Under the pieces are notes generated by a model that saw nothing but the letters and a program-made list of their open reading frames with translations, made no database searches and was not told where the DNA came from. Positions 1 through 10,025 of a stretch of DNA of 30,801 nucleotides are shown here, one piece after another (within the stretch, counting starts at the first letter, position 1; each line of letters begins with the position of its first letter). Position numbers and translations under genes: made by a program. This stretch comes from Spongospora subterranea. Taxonomy: Eukaryota; Endomyxa; Phytomyxea; Plasmodiophorida; Plasmodiophoridae. The stretch spans positions 1 through 30,801 of the forward strand of contig OUQQ01000194.1 in NCBI GenBank assembly GCA_900404475.1, read 5' to 3'.

Positions 1-52
1 CAGACCAGTGCGCAACAGTGACGTGCCTGATTGTACAGACCAAGTGCGCAAC
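1..52. repeat. short imperfect direct repeat
   Basis: The 16-base word cagaccagtgcgcaac at 1-16 recurs with one inserted a at 36-52. The period is about 35 bases. It is cut by the window edge, so more copies may lie upstream. No function can be read from it. Confidence 0.6.
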
Positions 53-384
53 CGCGGAGTTCCTTATACAGTGTGGAAAGTCTACTGTAGCCTACTTTAG
101 CTTCAGCTTCAGCAATTCCCTGTACTGTAGCGGTGTAGCCTCTCACAGATGCTTTCGACCCCAACAATGTTAACCAAAAAGATGCGCTTTGAAAAATCCT
201 GACGATTGAGCTACTTTTCGAAGTTTGCCAGTTTTTTCGGTCAATTTTACAATTTTTCAACTCAGTCAATAATGCTCTGTTGCGCGCGAAATAGGCTCAC
301 TCGACTGGACTTTTTTTGTAAACGCGATTGCAGTCATCAAACCTGGGTTTGTGGATATTTGACCGAGGTTTTTTTTAGATCTGA
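53..384. other. non-coding stretch before the gypsy remnant
   Basis: No protein similarity is seen in any frame. It should be the upstream part of the Ty3/gypsy pol gene if the element were whole. Recognisable reverse transcriptase only starts near 385, so the 5' part of the element is either deleted or too decayed to read. Confidence 0.4.
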
Positions 385-1294
385 ACCATTTCCAGCATTT
401 TTATGAACGACTTGTTCCGAGATTACCTTAACAGTTTCGTCGTGATTTACTTGGACGATATCTTAGTTTTCTCTTCATCAGGAGCCGAGCACGACAAGCA
501 CGTCCGCCTCGTTCTCACCCGACTCAGAGACGCAAATTTGTACGCGAACTTGGAGAAATGTATTCTCGGGGCGCACGAGGTAGAATTTCTGGGCTATCTC
601 GTGTTTCATAAAGGGTTGCGTCTGGACCCTGCCAAAATTGATACAATTCTCGATTGGGAGACGCCCACCGATGGCTGCAGTTCAGACCTTCCTTGGGTTC
701 ACTAACTTTTATCGCAAGTTGATCCGCTCCTTTTCAGATATAGCCTTTCCGTTGATAAATTTGATGCGCGATGGGTTGCCGTTTCCCTGGGACATCCACG
801 CCAACACCGCCTTCCAGACCTTGAAAGCAGCGTTCACCTCCGCGCCCATCCTGTCACACTTCAGCCCTGCGCTCCCATGCGAAGTCGAAACCGATGCCTC
901 CGATGTTGCCATTGCAATGGTCCTGTCTCAACGAGGTAACGATGGTGAATTGCACCCAATTGCGTATCATTCTCGTAAAACGACACCAGCCGAGATCAAC
1001 TATCCGATTTAAGACAAAGAACTGTTGGCAATCGTAATTGCGTTTCAGAAATGGCGCCAGTTCTTGGACTCTAACCACAACCCAACCATCGTACACAGTG
1101 ATCATAGGAACCTGGCGTATTTCTCAACAACACAAAAACTGAGTCGCCGCCATGTTCGCTGGTCCCAGTACTTAAATGGATTTGATTATCGGATTCAGCA
1201 TCGCACAGGAAAGTTGAACGGGAAAGCGGACGCCTTATCTTGCCGGCCAGAATATCAACCAAACGCCGCCGACGAATCTGTCCTACAGCAGTGA
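385..1294 (+). pseudogene. gypsy reverse transcriptase (C-terminal half) and RNase H, frameshifted
   Basis: The YLDDILVFS motif near 450-475 is the catalytic Y-x-D-D box of Ty3/gypsy reverse transcriptase. It is followed by the connection region (FLGFTNFYRKLI, from about 697). RNase H follows, with its first acidic residue in ETDASD (near 890) and the DKELLAIV block at about 1013. The ending NGKADALS near 1220-1240 is typical of this RNase H. The frame shifts near 680 and an in-frame TAA at 1010-1012 precedes DKELLAIV. The protein cannot be made as it stands; this is a dead copy. Confidence 0.9.
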
Positions 1295-1343
1295 TGAAAC
1301 TTTTGCCTCCGGAGTTGTTTCTCGTAAACCCATCAGCAAGCAT

Positions 1344-1760
1344 ATGTGTCCTGAGCGATCAACCGTCATCAACGAATTTGGAACCACTGATCGACCGCAT
1401 CCGTCACATCAACTGTCAGACCCGTTTACGAAACGGATCGTCGCGATCTTGGACAAACCACAAGGCAGGCGATTTCATCTCCATGAAGGACTTCTGTACC
1501 GCGACCAGTCGCTCGTGGTGGTTGGTGACGATTGCAAACTGGAGATCTTACGCCATTTGCATGATTCCCCTGTTGCCGGCCACTTTGGCATACCCCATGA
1601 GCAGTTTGCTTTCGGTGACTTAGTCATGCTTCGGCGTCCTGCAGTCGCCACCAATCGACCCTCTGACAAGCTCGACTACAAATTTTTGAGACCATTCCCC
1701 ATTATCAAAGTCATCAATGACGTGCATTTCAGATCCAGCTACCAGCATCTTCACGACTGC
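1344..1760 (+). pseudogene. gypsy integrase remnant lacking the catalytic core
   Basis: The segment carries the beginning of the histidine/cysteine zinc-binding region of integrase (LHDSPVAGHFG, near 1556-1590). Some ten codons later, without a frame change, it reads GDLVMLRR (about 1615-1640), which belongs to the C-terminal part of gypsy integrases. The roughly 250 residues that normally lie between them, including the cysteine pair of the zinc site and the D,D-35-E catalytic domain, are absent. The join is an in-frame internal deletion, and a later frameshift separates it from the chromodomain. Confidence 0.8.
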
Positions 1761-1854
1761 ACAATGTGTTCCACGTCCCTTGCCGAAAGAAATACTCCAG
1801 GCAAAATCCCAAAATCGCCAACAACCGCCACCGCCTCCGATTATATTGAACTTC

Positions 1855-2079
1855 CCGGAAGACTTACTGTTCATCGTCAAGGAAGTCTTAGATTCCCGTT
1901 ATTGCAGAAATCAACTGCAGTTTATTGATTGGCAGGGTTATCCGGTATCAGACAGGACGTTGGAACCGGCTCGCACGTTAGGTGCAACCGGCGGACTGGA
2001 CCGGGAGATCGAACGATTCCACGCGAAATATCCCGACAAACCGGGACCAGCGAACCGGCGCTCGCGTAGGTCAGTGTAA
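1855..2079 (+). pseudogene. chromodomain of the gypsy element
   Basis: The reading from about 1855 contains VKEVLDSRYCRNQLQFIDW, QGYPVSDRTLEPA and IERFHAKYPDKPGP. This is the pattern of chromoviral integrase chromodomains (E-x-I-L-D-S-R, W-x-G-Y, W-E-P, F-H-x-x-Y-P). The usual tryptophan of the WEP motif is leucine here. It is in a different frame from the integrase tail upstream, so it is not joined to a functional integrase. In intact elements this domain steers insertion by binding histone marks. Confidence 0.85.
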
Positions 2080-2450
2080 CACGACTATTGTGTTACAGTG
2101 TACACGTAATAAAATATGGCGGGGCGGAAAAACCGACTATCCAAAGCTGTTCGTCTTGGGATAGGACCGCATCAAGATCTATAGCAGCTGCAGATCTGAT
2201 TCGCTGTCGCAAAACTGCTGATATCCCGTCATAATCGAGCCCGAAATCGCGCCTGATCCCATATGATTGTCTGTTAAAATACAACAGCGAAGATGCCCTA
2301 CCGCTAATATTTCAAATTGTAGTCGAACTCCAATTGAAGTGGAATTTTCGATTTTATCGCAGCGTCTCTGCCGTTTTCCTATTCAAATGTGTCAAAGTGC
2401 CCAATCAAACTTGCTTCTACAGTACCCTCCATGTAAACGTGTTTAAAAAC
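2080..2450. other. possible LTR remnant, otherwise nothing recognised
   Basis: A short inverted repeat (gtgtaacac at 2074-2082 with gtgttac at 2090-2096) follows the chromodomain stop, and an aataaa lies at about 2108. This could be the start of a 3' LTR. No second copy is present in the window to prove it. The rest has no coding similarity. Confidence 0.3.
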
Positions 2451-4239
2451 GCGATGAAATGATTCAGGATGGATTGTGGTTTCTGGCAACTCGGGATCCC
2501 GATAACACAGTGCCCACTTTCGAGCTCGGTTGTCATTTTAATTTTGTAAGTACGAAGAAAACTCGGGTGGCAACACAGATGGGTCCCTTTCCCATCTCAA
2601 AACGCACAGTTGGTGGTAAATCGTTTGTCGCAATTTTACATCTTTGACATCACGAAGCTAAATGAGATGCGTCATCTCTTCTGAAAGTGAAAACAACACT
2701 GATCTTACGTGCGATCGCCAATTTTTATCGATGTGCCATGTGCACAGGAAGTGATGCTTCATCGATAAAGAAAAGACGTCAATGGCGACATTCCATGATG
2801 TAGTGTCGTCGTCAGAGAACAAGACCACGGGCTGCAAACTGGGAGCAGCAGTGTTCTGAAAACACAGTATTGAAGATACTTTGATCCGATCTGCGAATGG
2901 TCACTTGGAGTAGGCTACTGGACATCCTGCATTTGTCTGCGGATCCACGACCAGCATGGTGATTAGTTTGTATCCATATGGTGTTGTTTTGTGAGTAGCA
3001 TCGATAGCGAGAAAANATAAAGAAAAGACGTCAATGGCGACATTCCATGATGTAGTGTCGTCGTCAGAGAACAAGACCACGGGCTGCAAACTGGGAGCAG
3101 CAGTGTTCTGAAAACACAGTATTGAAGATACTTTGATCCGATCTGCGAATGGTCACTTGGAGTAGGCTACTGGACATCCTGCATTTGTCTGCGGATCCAC
3201 GACCAGCATGGTGATTAGTTTGTATCCATATGGTGTTGTTTTGTGAGTAGCATCGATAGCGAGAAAATTATCGTATTTGGCAACTGAGGATCGAAACTTA
3301 CGTTTATAGCACGGGGCGCAGTTGAATTCTTGTTGTTGCATTCTTTGAACAAGTTCGTGGACAGCAGCGGCATCATTGCCGTTTTCCCTGACATTGTTGC
3401 TAGTTTCTGCATTCGATTTCGTATATATCCGCTTTTCGGACAAACATTGATCGGTCAGCGGTCTTTTGGAGCAGTTTTGTCAAATGACTCAGTGAAAGAA
3501 GTGAACAATATTACTGAAAGGGCCTCTTCGCGGGTATCTCGTTCACGTAACGCTGCAGACAACGCCTGCATGATTTTCAGCGCGGGAACTCCTTGCAAAA
3601 GCATGGCGTCAATTGTACACAGGGTGGCGCTATATAATCTAATTGTACTGAAGTGATCCGTTTCTGGATCGTGGCCTGTGTGATGACGATAAAATATAGC
3701 AGACACTGTTCCATTCGGATGGATACAAACTCGAAACCTTGAAATGCGGTTTTCCGAAAGTTTTACCGAATTATGAACTCGAACCAGACGCTTTTCTCTG
3801 CGTATAGCATAGTGCTGGGTCTCACATGATCTTCGGCACACGAAATGAACTACGCAATCCCCATTTTGTAATTGCTCCTTTGGTCGGGGCTGTATATACT
3901 GGACTTTTTGGAGGCTGAGAAAAAGATAAGGTGCTTCTCAAAACATACTGACAGTCTTATAATGGAGTGCCAAAGCATCCGCTTTTTTGAATATCTAATT
4001 GTCGCATCGATCACAATGAAGATTGCCATAACTTGTCTCTTCGCTTTTCGAGGTCAGTTGACGATGCTGGTTATGAATATGATTTTTAAGAGATCGATTA
4101 TTCGCGTATTCACGAGAGCAATATGGGCATTTCGGTTTATCGCTCATAGTACCGGTATGATCATCGCGGACATGACGCTTCAATGAGCTCTTCCTAGTGA
4201 AGGATTAGCCGCATCGTTGCATCTGAGACGGGCCATCAT
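2450..4239 (-). pseudogene. MULE transposase with N-terminal C2H2 fingers, broken
   Basis: Read on the minus strand from about 4239 downwards. First come C2H2 zinc-finger pieces (KRHVRDDH, then CPYCSREYANNRSLKNHIH at about 4070-4125). Next is a HYH-like block with TGHDPETDHF (about 3660-3690). The MULE transposase core starts with FLAIDATHKTTPYGYKL (first catalytic aspartate, about 3215-3270), followed by the DDDTTSWN region, LCTWHIDKNW near 2730-2755 and RKWALCYR near 2480-2510. This order matches Mutator-like transposases of the type found with zinc-finger/SWIM proteins. Several frameshifts and stops, a missing C-terminus and the artefactual-looking repeat at 2765-3267 break it. The first zinc finger has a one-base deletion relative to its inverted copy at 4305-4352. 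No terminal inverted repeats were identified. Confidence 0.8.
2765..3267. repeat. exact 251-bp tandem duplication around one N
   Basis: Bases 2765-3015 and 3017-3267 read identically wherever I compared them. They are separated by the only ambiguous base in the window (n at 3016). Both copies encode the same MULE segment on the minus strand, so the duplication would repeat part of the transposase out of order. A perfect repeat hinged on a single N is the usual mark of two contig ends that overlap but were scaffolded without being merged. Confidence 0.9.
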
Positions 4240-4352
4240 CGGCGGTGAGCTATACGCGATAGATTGTCGATGGCTGCTATCTCAATCGAGGACGGGACAT
4301 CGCCTATAGCTCACAGCCGATCATGGCCCGTTTCAGCTGCAACGAATGCGGC
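4208..4352. repeat. inverted duplication of the zinc-finger start
   Basis: Bases 4208-4260 and 4299-4352 are imperfect reverse complements (arms about 53 bases, loop about 38). The best-matching blocks are acgggccat, atcggc, gtgagctata and gcgat. The left arm is the start of the minus-strand MULE zinc-finger reading frame. The right arm is the same finger pointing the other way. The element's 5' end is therefore duplicated head to head. Confidence 0.8.
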
Positions 4353-4388
4353 AAATCTTTCGCCTCGCAGATCGCCGAGTCCCATTGA
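4323..4388 (+). pseudogene. truncated C2H2 zinc-finger start (21 codons)
   Basis: An ATG at 4323 opens MARFSCNECGKSF, the first half of a C2H2 finger (C-x2-C-G-K-x-F). It ends at TGA 4386-4388 just after the first histidine position. It lies in the right arm of the inverted repeat and keeps the base that the minus-strand copy has lost (gaatgcgg versus gatgcgg). It is too short to be a working finger and is best read as a broken duplicate of the MULE N-terminus. Confidence 0.5.
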
Positions 4389-4515
4389 TTTCTCCCACAG
4401 TTTCACACATGATACAGTTTAGTGTATCCAACTGTAACGTCACGTGAGCGGAGAACCAATGTTACAACAGGGAAAACAATCTGCGATCTTTTTTGATCAG
4501 TTTCGAATGGTGTTG

Positions 4516-5715
4516 ATGACGACGGATGTTGATTTGGACCAGTACGATAACTTCCTGTTCGATTGCGATGGGGTCCTGTAAGATCAACAATCCGGTTAGT
4601 TGCAAGGTCAATGAACGGCTGGAACAGGTGGAAAGGGACAGCAATCATTCCTGGTGGTTTGAGGATTATCAAGGCGCTAGAATCCCAGGTAGCAACACAC
4701 GAATTCAATGGCGACCGAGACCGATTGGTCAGATTCTTCTATGATAGGGAAAAAAAGTGTTTTATATCTCCAATAATTCAATGCTGTCGCGAGAGCAGTA
4801 TGTGGCAAAACTGGCCAAACTGATGATCAAAGCAAATACCGATCAAATAATGTGTTCATCGTATGCGGCCGCTCAATATCTGTTCGAGAATCGCCAGTTG
4901 GGGAAAGTATACACGATCGGCCAGGAAGGGATTGCCATGGAACTCGCGGCCGTCGGGATTCCCTGCCTAGAAAGCCGCCTGGTCAGCAATCCATCCACTG
5001 ACCCCCAATCGCCCACCCAACTTGTATCAACGACAGGTCCACAACCATAATATCCCTCGAGCGGAACTGGATGATGTTGCCATCGACCCTGAAATCACCG
5101 CCGTCGTCGTTGGCTACGACCCTGAACTCACTTGTACGAATCACAACTGAAAAAACTTCATTTTGATATTGATTCCCCGCCAGACACAAAAATCTCCTAC
5201 GCTACCTGGCTATTACATCAGGTACTTTTGGCCGTTCTTCTAGCAATACTTGTTTCTGATTGTCCCCGTTTTATCCAGAACCCATCTGTCGCGTTTATCA
5301 GCACAAATCAAGATGCCACGTTCCCCTCTGCCGTTCGGGTATTCCCCGGAGGTGGCGCTTGCGTCGCTCCCATCATAGTCGGATCAGGTCGGCAGCCTGT
5401 TAATGTTGGCAAACCCGCCACGTATATGCTCGAACTGTTAATCAGGTCTGGCGTCGTGCGTTGTCAGCGGTCGCCTTATCGGAATATCAACGTCTCGTTG
5501 ATACCTAGTTTTTCAGGCGGTGGGGCTTGAACCCAAAACGGTGTCTGATGATTGGCGATAATCTTCATACTGATATCCTGTTTGGGAAGGGCGGTGGCGC
5601 TGATACAGCCCTTGTTTTAACTGGCGTCACCCAACGTGACGATCTGAAAGCATATCCTGATATTCAGCCAAACTTTGTCCTGAGCAGCGTTGACGATTTG
5701 ATTCCTTCGAGATAA
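4516..5715 (+). CDS. PGP: HAD-superfamily phosphatase, phosphoglycolate/4-nitrophenyl phosphatase type
   Basis: Seven exons splice into 285 residues: 4516-4577, 4628-4688, 4748-4981, 5037-5133, 5184-5221, 5279-5445 and 5517-5715. All six introns are GT-AG and 50-71 nt, and all phases agree. HAD motif I is FDCDGVLW (nucleophile Asp16, acid/base Asp18), motif II is the ISNNS block (Ser49), motif III is the lysine of NVGKP (Lys209), and motif IV is GDNLHTD (Asp234, Asp239). SSYAAA, VVVGYDPELTY and LVLTGVT are signatures of the eukaryotic type IIA cap group, which removes phosphate from 2-phosphoglycolate and related small metabolites in the cytosol. Family length is near 300. The ATG at 4516 is 15 codons before motif I, as usual. 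The exact substrate (phosphoglycolate, pyridoxal phosphate or glycerol phosphate) cannot be told. The donor at 4982 (gtcagc) is weak. Confidence 0.92.
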
Positions 5716-5896
5716 TTTCCCATTTGTCATCTTCAATGAACGGGCAATCACTTTTTTTATTCGATCTGTGTGAACTCGGTTGATTCGTCAAAGTATCTGG
5801 GTCGGTACGGTGTTGCAAAGGTAGAGGAAATACGATCCTTCCTAGTACATCGGTATTGGCCGGCACTTCACTTTGCTGCTGTGGATATTGTTTCAG

Positions 5897-7427
5897 ATGG
5901 AGGTCATCGCTGGAGACGTTGCCTTCGTTATTCCTCCCGTATGGGTCTGCTCCCGTCGCCAATATCGAAAGCGCAGCATCTCACAGCAACTCACCACGAT
6001 CGAGAAACTTCAGACAACCGTCAGCTGCGCGCGAGGGCTAACCCGCCACGCGCTCTCTGGCGTTCGTCGCCGAATCATTGATCGCTGCAAGCACAACGAC
6101 CCGTCGCTGATCAATTTGAAGTGGGAAGACCCGATCAACGACTTCCCGCGGAAAGCGATCATCGTCTCCTGCCACCTATGCGCCGGTCTAGAAATGTCGC
6201 TGCTGGCGAACGCCCTGGCCGTCAACCATCACGTCCGGACCCTGGACATCACTCTCGTCCAGTTGACGCCACGTTCGGTTCGCGCCATCGCCGACCTGTT
6301 CCAAACCAACCGCACCATCGTCCACGCCGTACTGGACCAGACCGGACTGGGCGACGACGGTTTCAGCCAGATCTCCGCCGCGCTGTCCCAGAACCGATCG
6401 CTGCGCGTCCTGTCGTTGAGGAAAGTGGGCGCGACGTGGAACGCCATGATCCCGTTGGGAGCGTGCTTGGCCGAGAACCGAACATTGGCATCGCTAGATA
6501 TCAGGTACGAAAAAGTGGATTGCTAGAGAAATGGTGCCGATGAGCAGCGATGGTCAGGGATAACTATATCTACCATAAGGGAATCAGGGCGTTATCCCAG
6601 GGATTATTGCTGAACAGCTATTCCGCCCTGACATCATTGGATGTGCAATCAACGGCGGTGAATGCTAAAGGCGTTGACGCCCTGGTCGAGGTCCTCATCC
6701 GTTGCCCCAGCTATCCCATTGCCCATATCAACCTTTGCAACAATTTTGTGGGCCCGAACGGGGCCACAAGTATAGCCAAGGCGTTGCGCCTGAACAATAC
6801 GCTTCTCACACTGAACCTCAGCGGCAACGCATGTGAGTACATTTCACCCAATCTTGCGAAACGATCATGGAAATCTGACTCAGCACAATAGGCGGTGAAG
6901 AGGGTGCCGTTCAAATATCGGAAGCGCTGCGTGTGAATTCGTCGTTGCAGCAATTGAACCTGTCGCTGAACGATATTCGTGATCGGGGTGCAACGGCGAT
7001 CGGCAAAGCGCTGCGCTTCAACACCTCATTACAACACATCGATGTCAATATGAACAAAATCGCCAGTATTGGCATCAGATCGCTATCGTACTCCCTGGTC
7101 GTGAACGGTCGCATGGTGTCGATGGATATTGCATCAAACGTCACCGACAGTATCGTTCAGGATTGTTTCACGTACGAAATCTGTCGCCGGCTGAAACGCA
7201 ATCGGTCGCGCGTGACGATGGCGCTACAGCTGGGCATTCTGATGGGCATCAGTGATACACCATTCTGGTGTCGACTCAAGGACCACGCCATGCAATTGCC
7301 GAGCCACTCGTGCACGAGCTGTTTCGATTGCCGCGGGTCGTCAGGCCAGGAAAGCGATTGCGCCATGATTATCGGTAGGATCTGTTCATACATGCCGAAT
7401 CGGGGGCTCCCAGAACACAGCAGATGA
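5897..7427 (+). CDS. leucine-rich-repeat protein, ribonuclease-inhibitor type
   Basis: Three exons, 5897-6504, 6558-6832 and 6892-7427, give about 472 residues. The introns are 53 and 59 nt (gtacga...tcag and gtgagt...atag) and the frame is kept through both. The middle of the protein is built of 28-29-residue repeats such as LRVLSLRKVGATWN, LTSLDVQSTAVNAKGVDAL, LLTLNLSGNACGEEGA and LQQLNLSLNDIRDRGATAI. This is the RI/NLRC-like LRR class, usually a protein-binding horseshoe. The first ATG of the frame is 5897 (longer versions need TTG). It is directly preceded by ttgtttcag, so an upstream exon is possible. No signal peptide or membrane segment is evident. The C-terminus has a cysteine cluster (CTSCFDC). 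A short extra intron at 7375-7411 is conceivable. It lies 181 bases after the phosphatase stop on the same strand. Partner and role are unknown. Confidence 0.85.
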
Positions 7428-7544
7428 GGCCACAGCGAACAGATATCTACAATAGCGAGAACCAAATACAACTATATACAATGAGACTTTACTGCTCAGC
7501 CTCAAAACGCGGCTGGTATCGGCTGCTGAAGACCATTTGTAATC

Positions 7545-8349
7545 CTAGAGCGCCGTTACACCCAGCACCTCCATGACTTGCGCCATTGTGTCGTCTGGAT
7601 TTGCGACAGTGTGCCCAACCGTCCTGGCGTCCTCGAAGATCTCGTAATCGTTCCCTCCCTGATGAGTTTTGTCGCCGAAGAAGTGGACTTCGGCGAAGCC
7701 CTCCTCTTCCAGGAACGACAAGCAGTACGTCTTATCCCAACCGGTAGGGAACACGTCGAAGCTGATCTGACCGCCGATGGAATACGTTAATACTTCTTCG
7801 GGAAACTGCCGTTTCAACGCTTCGATCATCGTCGCACGAATCTGGTGTTTCTTATCATATTGCTCAAATTCATCCCGTTCAGCCTGGGAACAGTTGCGGC
7901 CGATTGGGCAAATGTTGATCATTCCGGTACGGAACTCGATGAACGTCCCGCGTTGTTTCGGAATCTCCAGGTCCGCTAGATACCGAAGACAGAACTTCGT
8001 GAACGCTTGCAGGCGCGTTTCGCCCATAAGTTGCAGAATGCTCATCTCTCCTATCGGCGATGCATTGCGAAAAGCAACGAGCCCGTTCTCGCTGAAACCG
8101 TAGTCGAAAAGGTTGACACAATCGTCGCCGAGCTGCTCCTTGATTTTCGACAGATCCGATCCGCCCACAAACCCGATAACGGTGTGCTTCTTCAACTTTT
8201 GTAAAAACTCAATCATGGCCGCATCCGCCTTCTGCACTCAAGATTTCAGCACAAGAACCATGCCTGTTGAGCGAAAAAAAAAGTACCAGTCGCGGTTTGG
8301 TCAACGTGCCGTCGACGTCAAACAGCATGATTTTCCTGGCACGAGACAT
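7545..8349 (-). CDS. PMM: phosphomannomutase
   Basis: Two exons on the minus strand, 8349-8287 and 8231-7545, give 249 residues, the usual length of eukaryotic PMM (PMM2/Sec53). The 55-nt intron is phase 0. Exon 1 carries the HAD nucleophile motif LFDVDGTLT (Asp11, Asp13). Exon 2 has FVGGSDLSKIKEQLG, FDYGFSENGLVAF, RTGMINICPIGRNCS, the sugar-binding region FDVFPTGWDKTYCL and the magnesium-binding FFGDKTHQGGNDYEIF. All are diagnostic of this family. The enzyme interconverts mannose-6-phosphate and mannose-1-phosphate in the cytosol, feeding GDP-mannose for N-glycans and GPI anchors. It converges on the LRR gene, with 117 bases between stops. The first exon is only 21 codons. Confidence 0.97.
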
Positions 8350-8895
8350 AATGCAGCCAAGAAAGAAATCGGAAGTTTATGTGCTCGGTCGCAAAATCGA
8401 CCCGGCGAAGACACCGGCGAAAAAGGTGTGGTTTTGGGGGTTGGCAGTTGGCAAAAGAGGCCGTAATCGACTGTGAGTCTGTCACTCACACTATGTTACG
8501 GGTTCCCTTCGTCCGACGTTCACTGGGCTCGGCACTAGCGCGGCCATCAATCAGGGCCAGTTTTGGCTGACGACTGACAGTGACAAAGGGTCATTGACCG
8601 ACTGAGACTACACCAGACGCAACGTGGAATCCAAATTGATCCAAAATGATCCAAATTGATCCAACATCGTTGTCGACCAGCTCGTCCAGTTCCTACTCCT
8701 AGTGCTGTACCAGTGAACGCCTGTGCTTCGGTAGCACAACGACCTCATCCACGACATGTCGAATTCCCGTATTTGCTATAGGTTTGATCTGAAAATATCG
8801 TTTTTGCGCTTCCGGGGGAAACAGAGTTTGTCTGCTCCATTCCCTTTCGGTATGTCCGTTGGGCGGCTATGATTCGTCTGGTACCAGTTTAGTTT
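8350..8895. other. intergenic, PMM upstream region
   Basis: This holds the 5' flank of phosphomannomutase. Apart from a decamer repeat at 8631-8663, no coding similarity, tRNA or clear promoter motif was found. Confidence 0.4.
8631..8663. repeat. decamer tandem repeat ccaaattgat
   Basis: Three adjacent copies of ccaaa[t/a]tgat followed by a partial fourth (ccaa). It lies about 280 bases upstream of the PMM start codon. It could be simple slippage or a small binding-site cluster. Confidence 0.8.
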
Positions 8896-9332
8896 TCATT
8901 CGCGCTTCTCGCCGATACAAAAGGCCAGAACGTTCGGATCTTCAGCCAGGAACTGATGAATGAGAAACACACGCCCCAAATCACGGCTAGCAAATACAAA
9001 TGGAAATTGCTCAAGTTCAGAACTGGTAGCCAGACTTACCCCATTTATTCATAGTATTGTCGTGTCTACAATTGTTCTTCAGCCATCAAAACCAGTCGAG
9101 CAAAACATTAGAATTTTGGAAGCATTCCCGGTATTCTGGATGCGATCTTCTTATCATAGCCATTTCCCGCTGCAATTTCAGTTTCAGCGAGCGCTGTTAC
9201 TTACATTGCACCTGGATGAAGATCGAAGGTTTCGATCCCTAGTGTTGACTGGCCGAATTACTTGTATTTGGAACTATATCCAGCGTGTTCGAGATAGAAG
9301 TGGTTGGGTTTTGTATACGCAGCATCTGTCAT
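8896..9332 (-). CDS. possible multi-exon gene of unknown function
   Basis: Two protein-like stretches lie on the minus strand. The first begins at ATG 9332 with MTDAAYTKPNHFYLEHAGYS. After a 50-nt GT-AG intron (9261-9212), a 7-base exon (9211-9205) and a 35-nt intron (9204-9170), it continues as REMAMIRRSHPEYRECFQNS. The second, about 9012-8896, contains QFPFVFASRDLGRVFLIHQF and ends EDPNVLAFCIGEKRE-stop. I could not find splice sites joining the two cleanly, and the tiny exon and 35-nt intron are suspect. Family not recognised. It may be a real small gene or a decayed one. Confidence 0.3.
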
Positions 9333-10020
9333 AGATAAAATGAACAATTCCCAACACAAACCCTTTCAACCGCTCTCATCGTTTCTGAAACAAAACCGAC
9401 AACTAAAATCAGCGGAGCGACGAGGAATGAGCGCCTGTGCTGGCACAGAAAACGGAACATCAAACAACGCAGCACCGATGAAACCCATCGTGTTGAGCGT
9501 CCGATCGAGACAATTCGCGAAGGCGGTCGCGCTAGTAACCAGGTTCTTGTTCAGAATCCTCAACATCGATACAACATAGCTGAACGGGTGATGGGGTCTT
9601 CGCCGGGCGCATTTGCTTACGCCGTCCGCAAATGGCTTCCCTTTCGACCATCTTGCCATGGTCTTCCCTCGCATTACGACGAGCTTGTAAAATCGTTTCA
9701 TAGCAACCACCGTATCACGAAACCCAACCTGATGGCGATGCAGGTCCAGGACAGCACTCGACAACATGGGGATCAACCCATTTGTCAACTAGATGGCGCT
9801 CTCTGCCGCACAGCTGCAACGATATCGGAGCGCGATCGCCTTTAAAAAACACCATCACCGCTGGTGAATGCGGGGCCAACCTTCTGGCGCCATTCCCTGC
9901 GCGAACGTTTCTCAAACCAGGAAATCGATGGATCAAGCTGGCTATCGAACGCTCTCACGCGCGCGGTTCAACTGCTTCTGAACCAGCCATCGTTGAGCGA
10001 ACCCGAACTCTTCTCGCGTT
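9333..10020. other. unresolved stretch before the copia element
   Basis: Long open frames exist on both strands (for example minus 9366-9767 and plus 9782-10030). None shows a recognisable domain, and neither strand gives a convincing exon chain. If the copia element is a real insertion, the sequence here and that after 16147 were once continuous, so this may be part of a disrupted host gene. Confidence 0.3.
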
Positions 10021-10025
10021 GATTC

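Larger units (their letters stand above)
385..2079 (+). mobile_element. degenerate Ty3/gypsy chromovirus fragment
   Basis: Remnant of a chromodomain-containing LTR retrotransposon. In order it shows the second half of reverse transcriptase, RNase H, the start of integrase, the integrase tail and a C-terminal chromodomain, which is the pol order of chromoviruses. The reading frame changes at about 680, 1300 and 1750-1800, and a stop lies at 1010-1012, so no intact polyprotein exists. Gag, protease, the first half of reverse transcriptase and the integrase catalytic core are missing. No 5' LTR is visible. A sequence starting tgtaacac at 2075, directly after the chromodomain stop, resembles LTR starts of this group but has no partner here. 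Confidence 0.9.

Noticed and set aside
6121..6543. 140-codon plus frame within the LRR gene
   Set aside because: Arg/Pro-rich out-of-frame reading of LRR exon 1; the other frame has clear repeats and splices to the next exon.
8960..9334. 124-codon plus-strand frame
   Set aside because: No domain and no ATG-context support; the opposite strand gives more protein-like stretches.
9366..9788. 140-codon minus-strand frame
   Set aside because: Opens with TTG, has no recognisable domain and no supporting splice context; kept only as part of an unresolved stretch.
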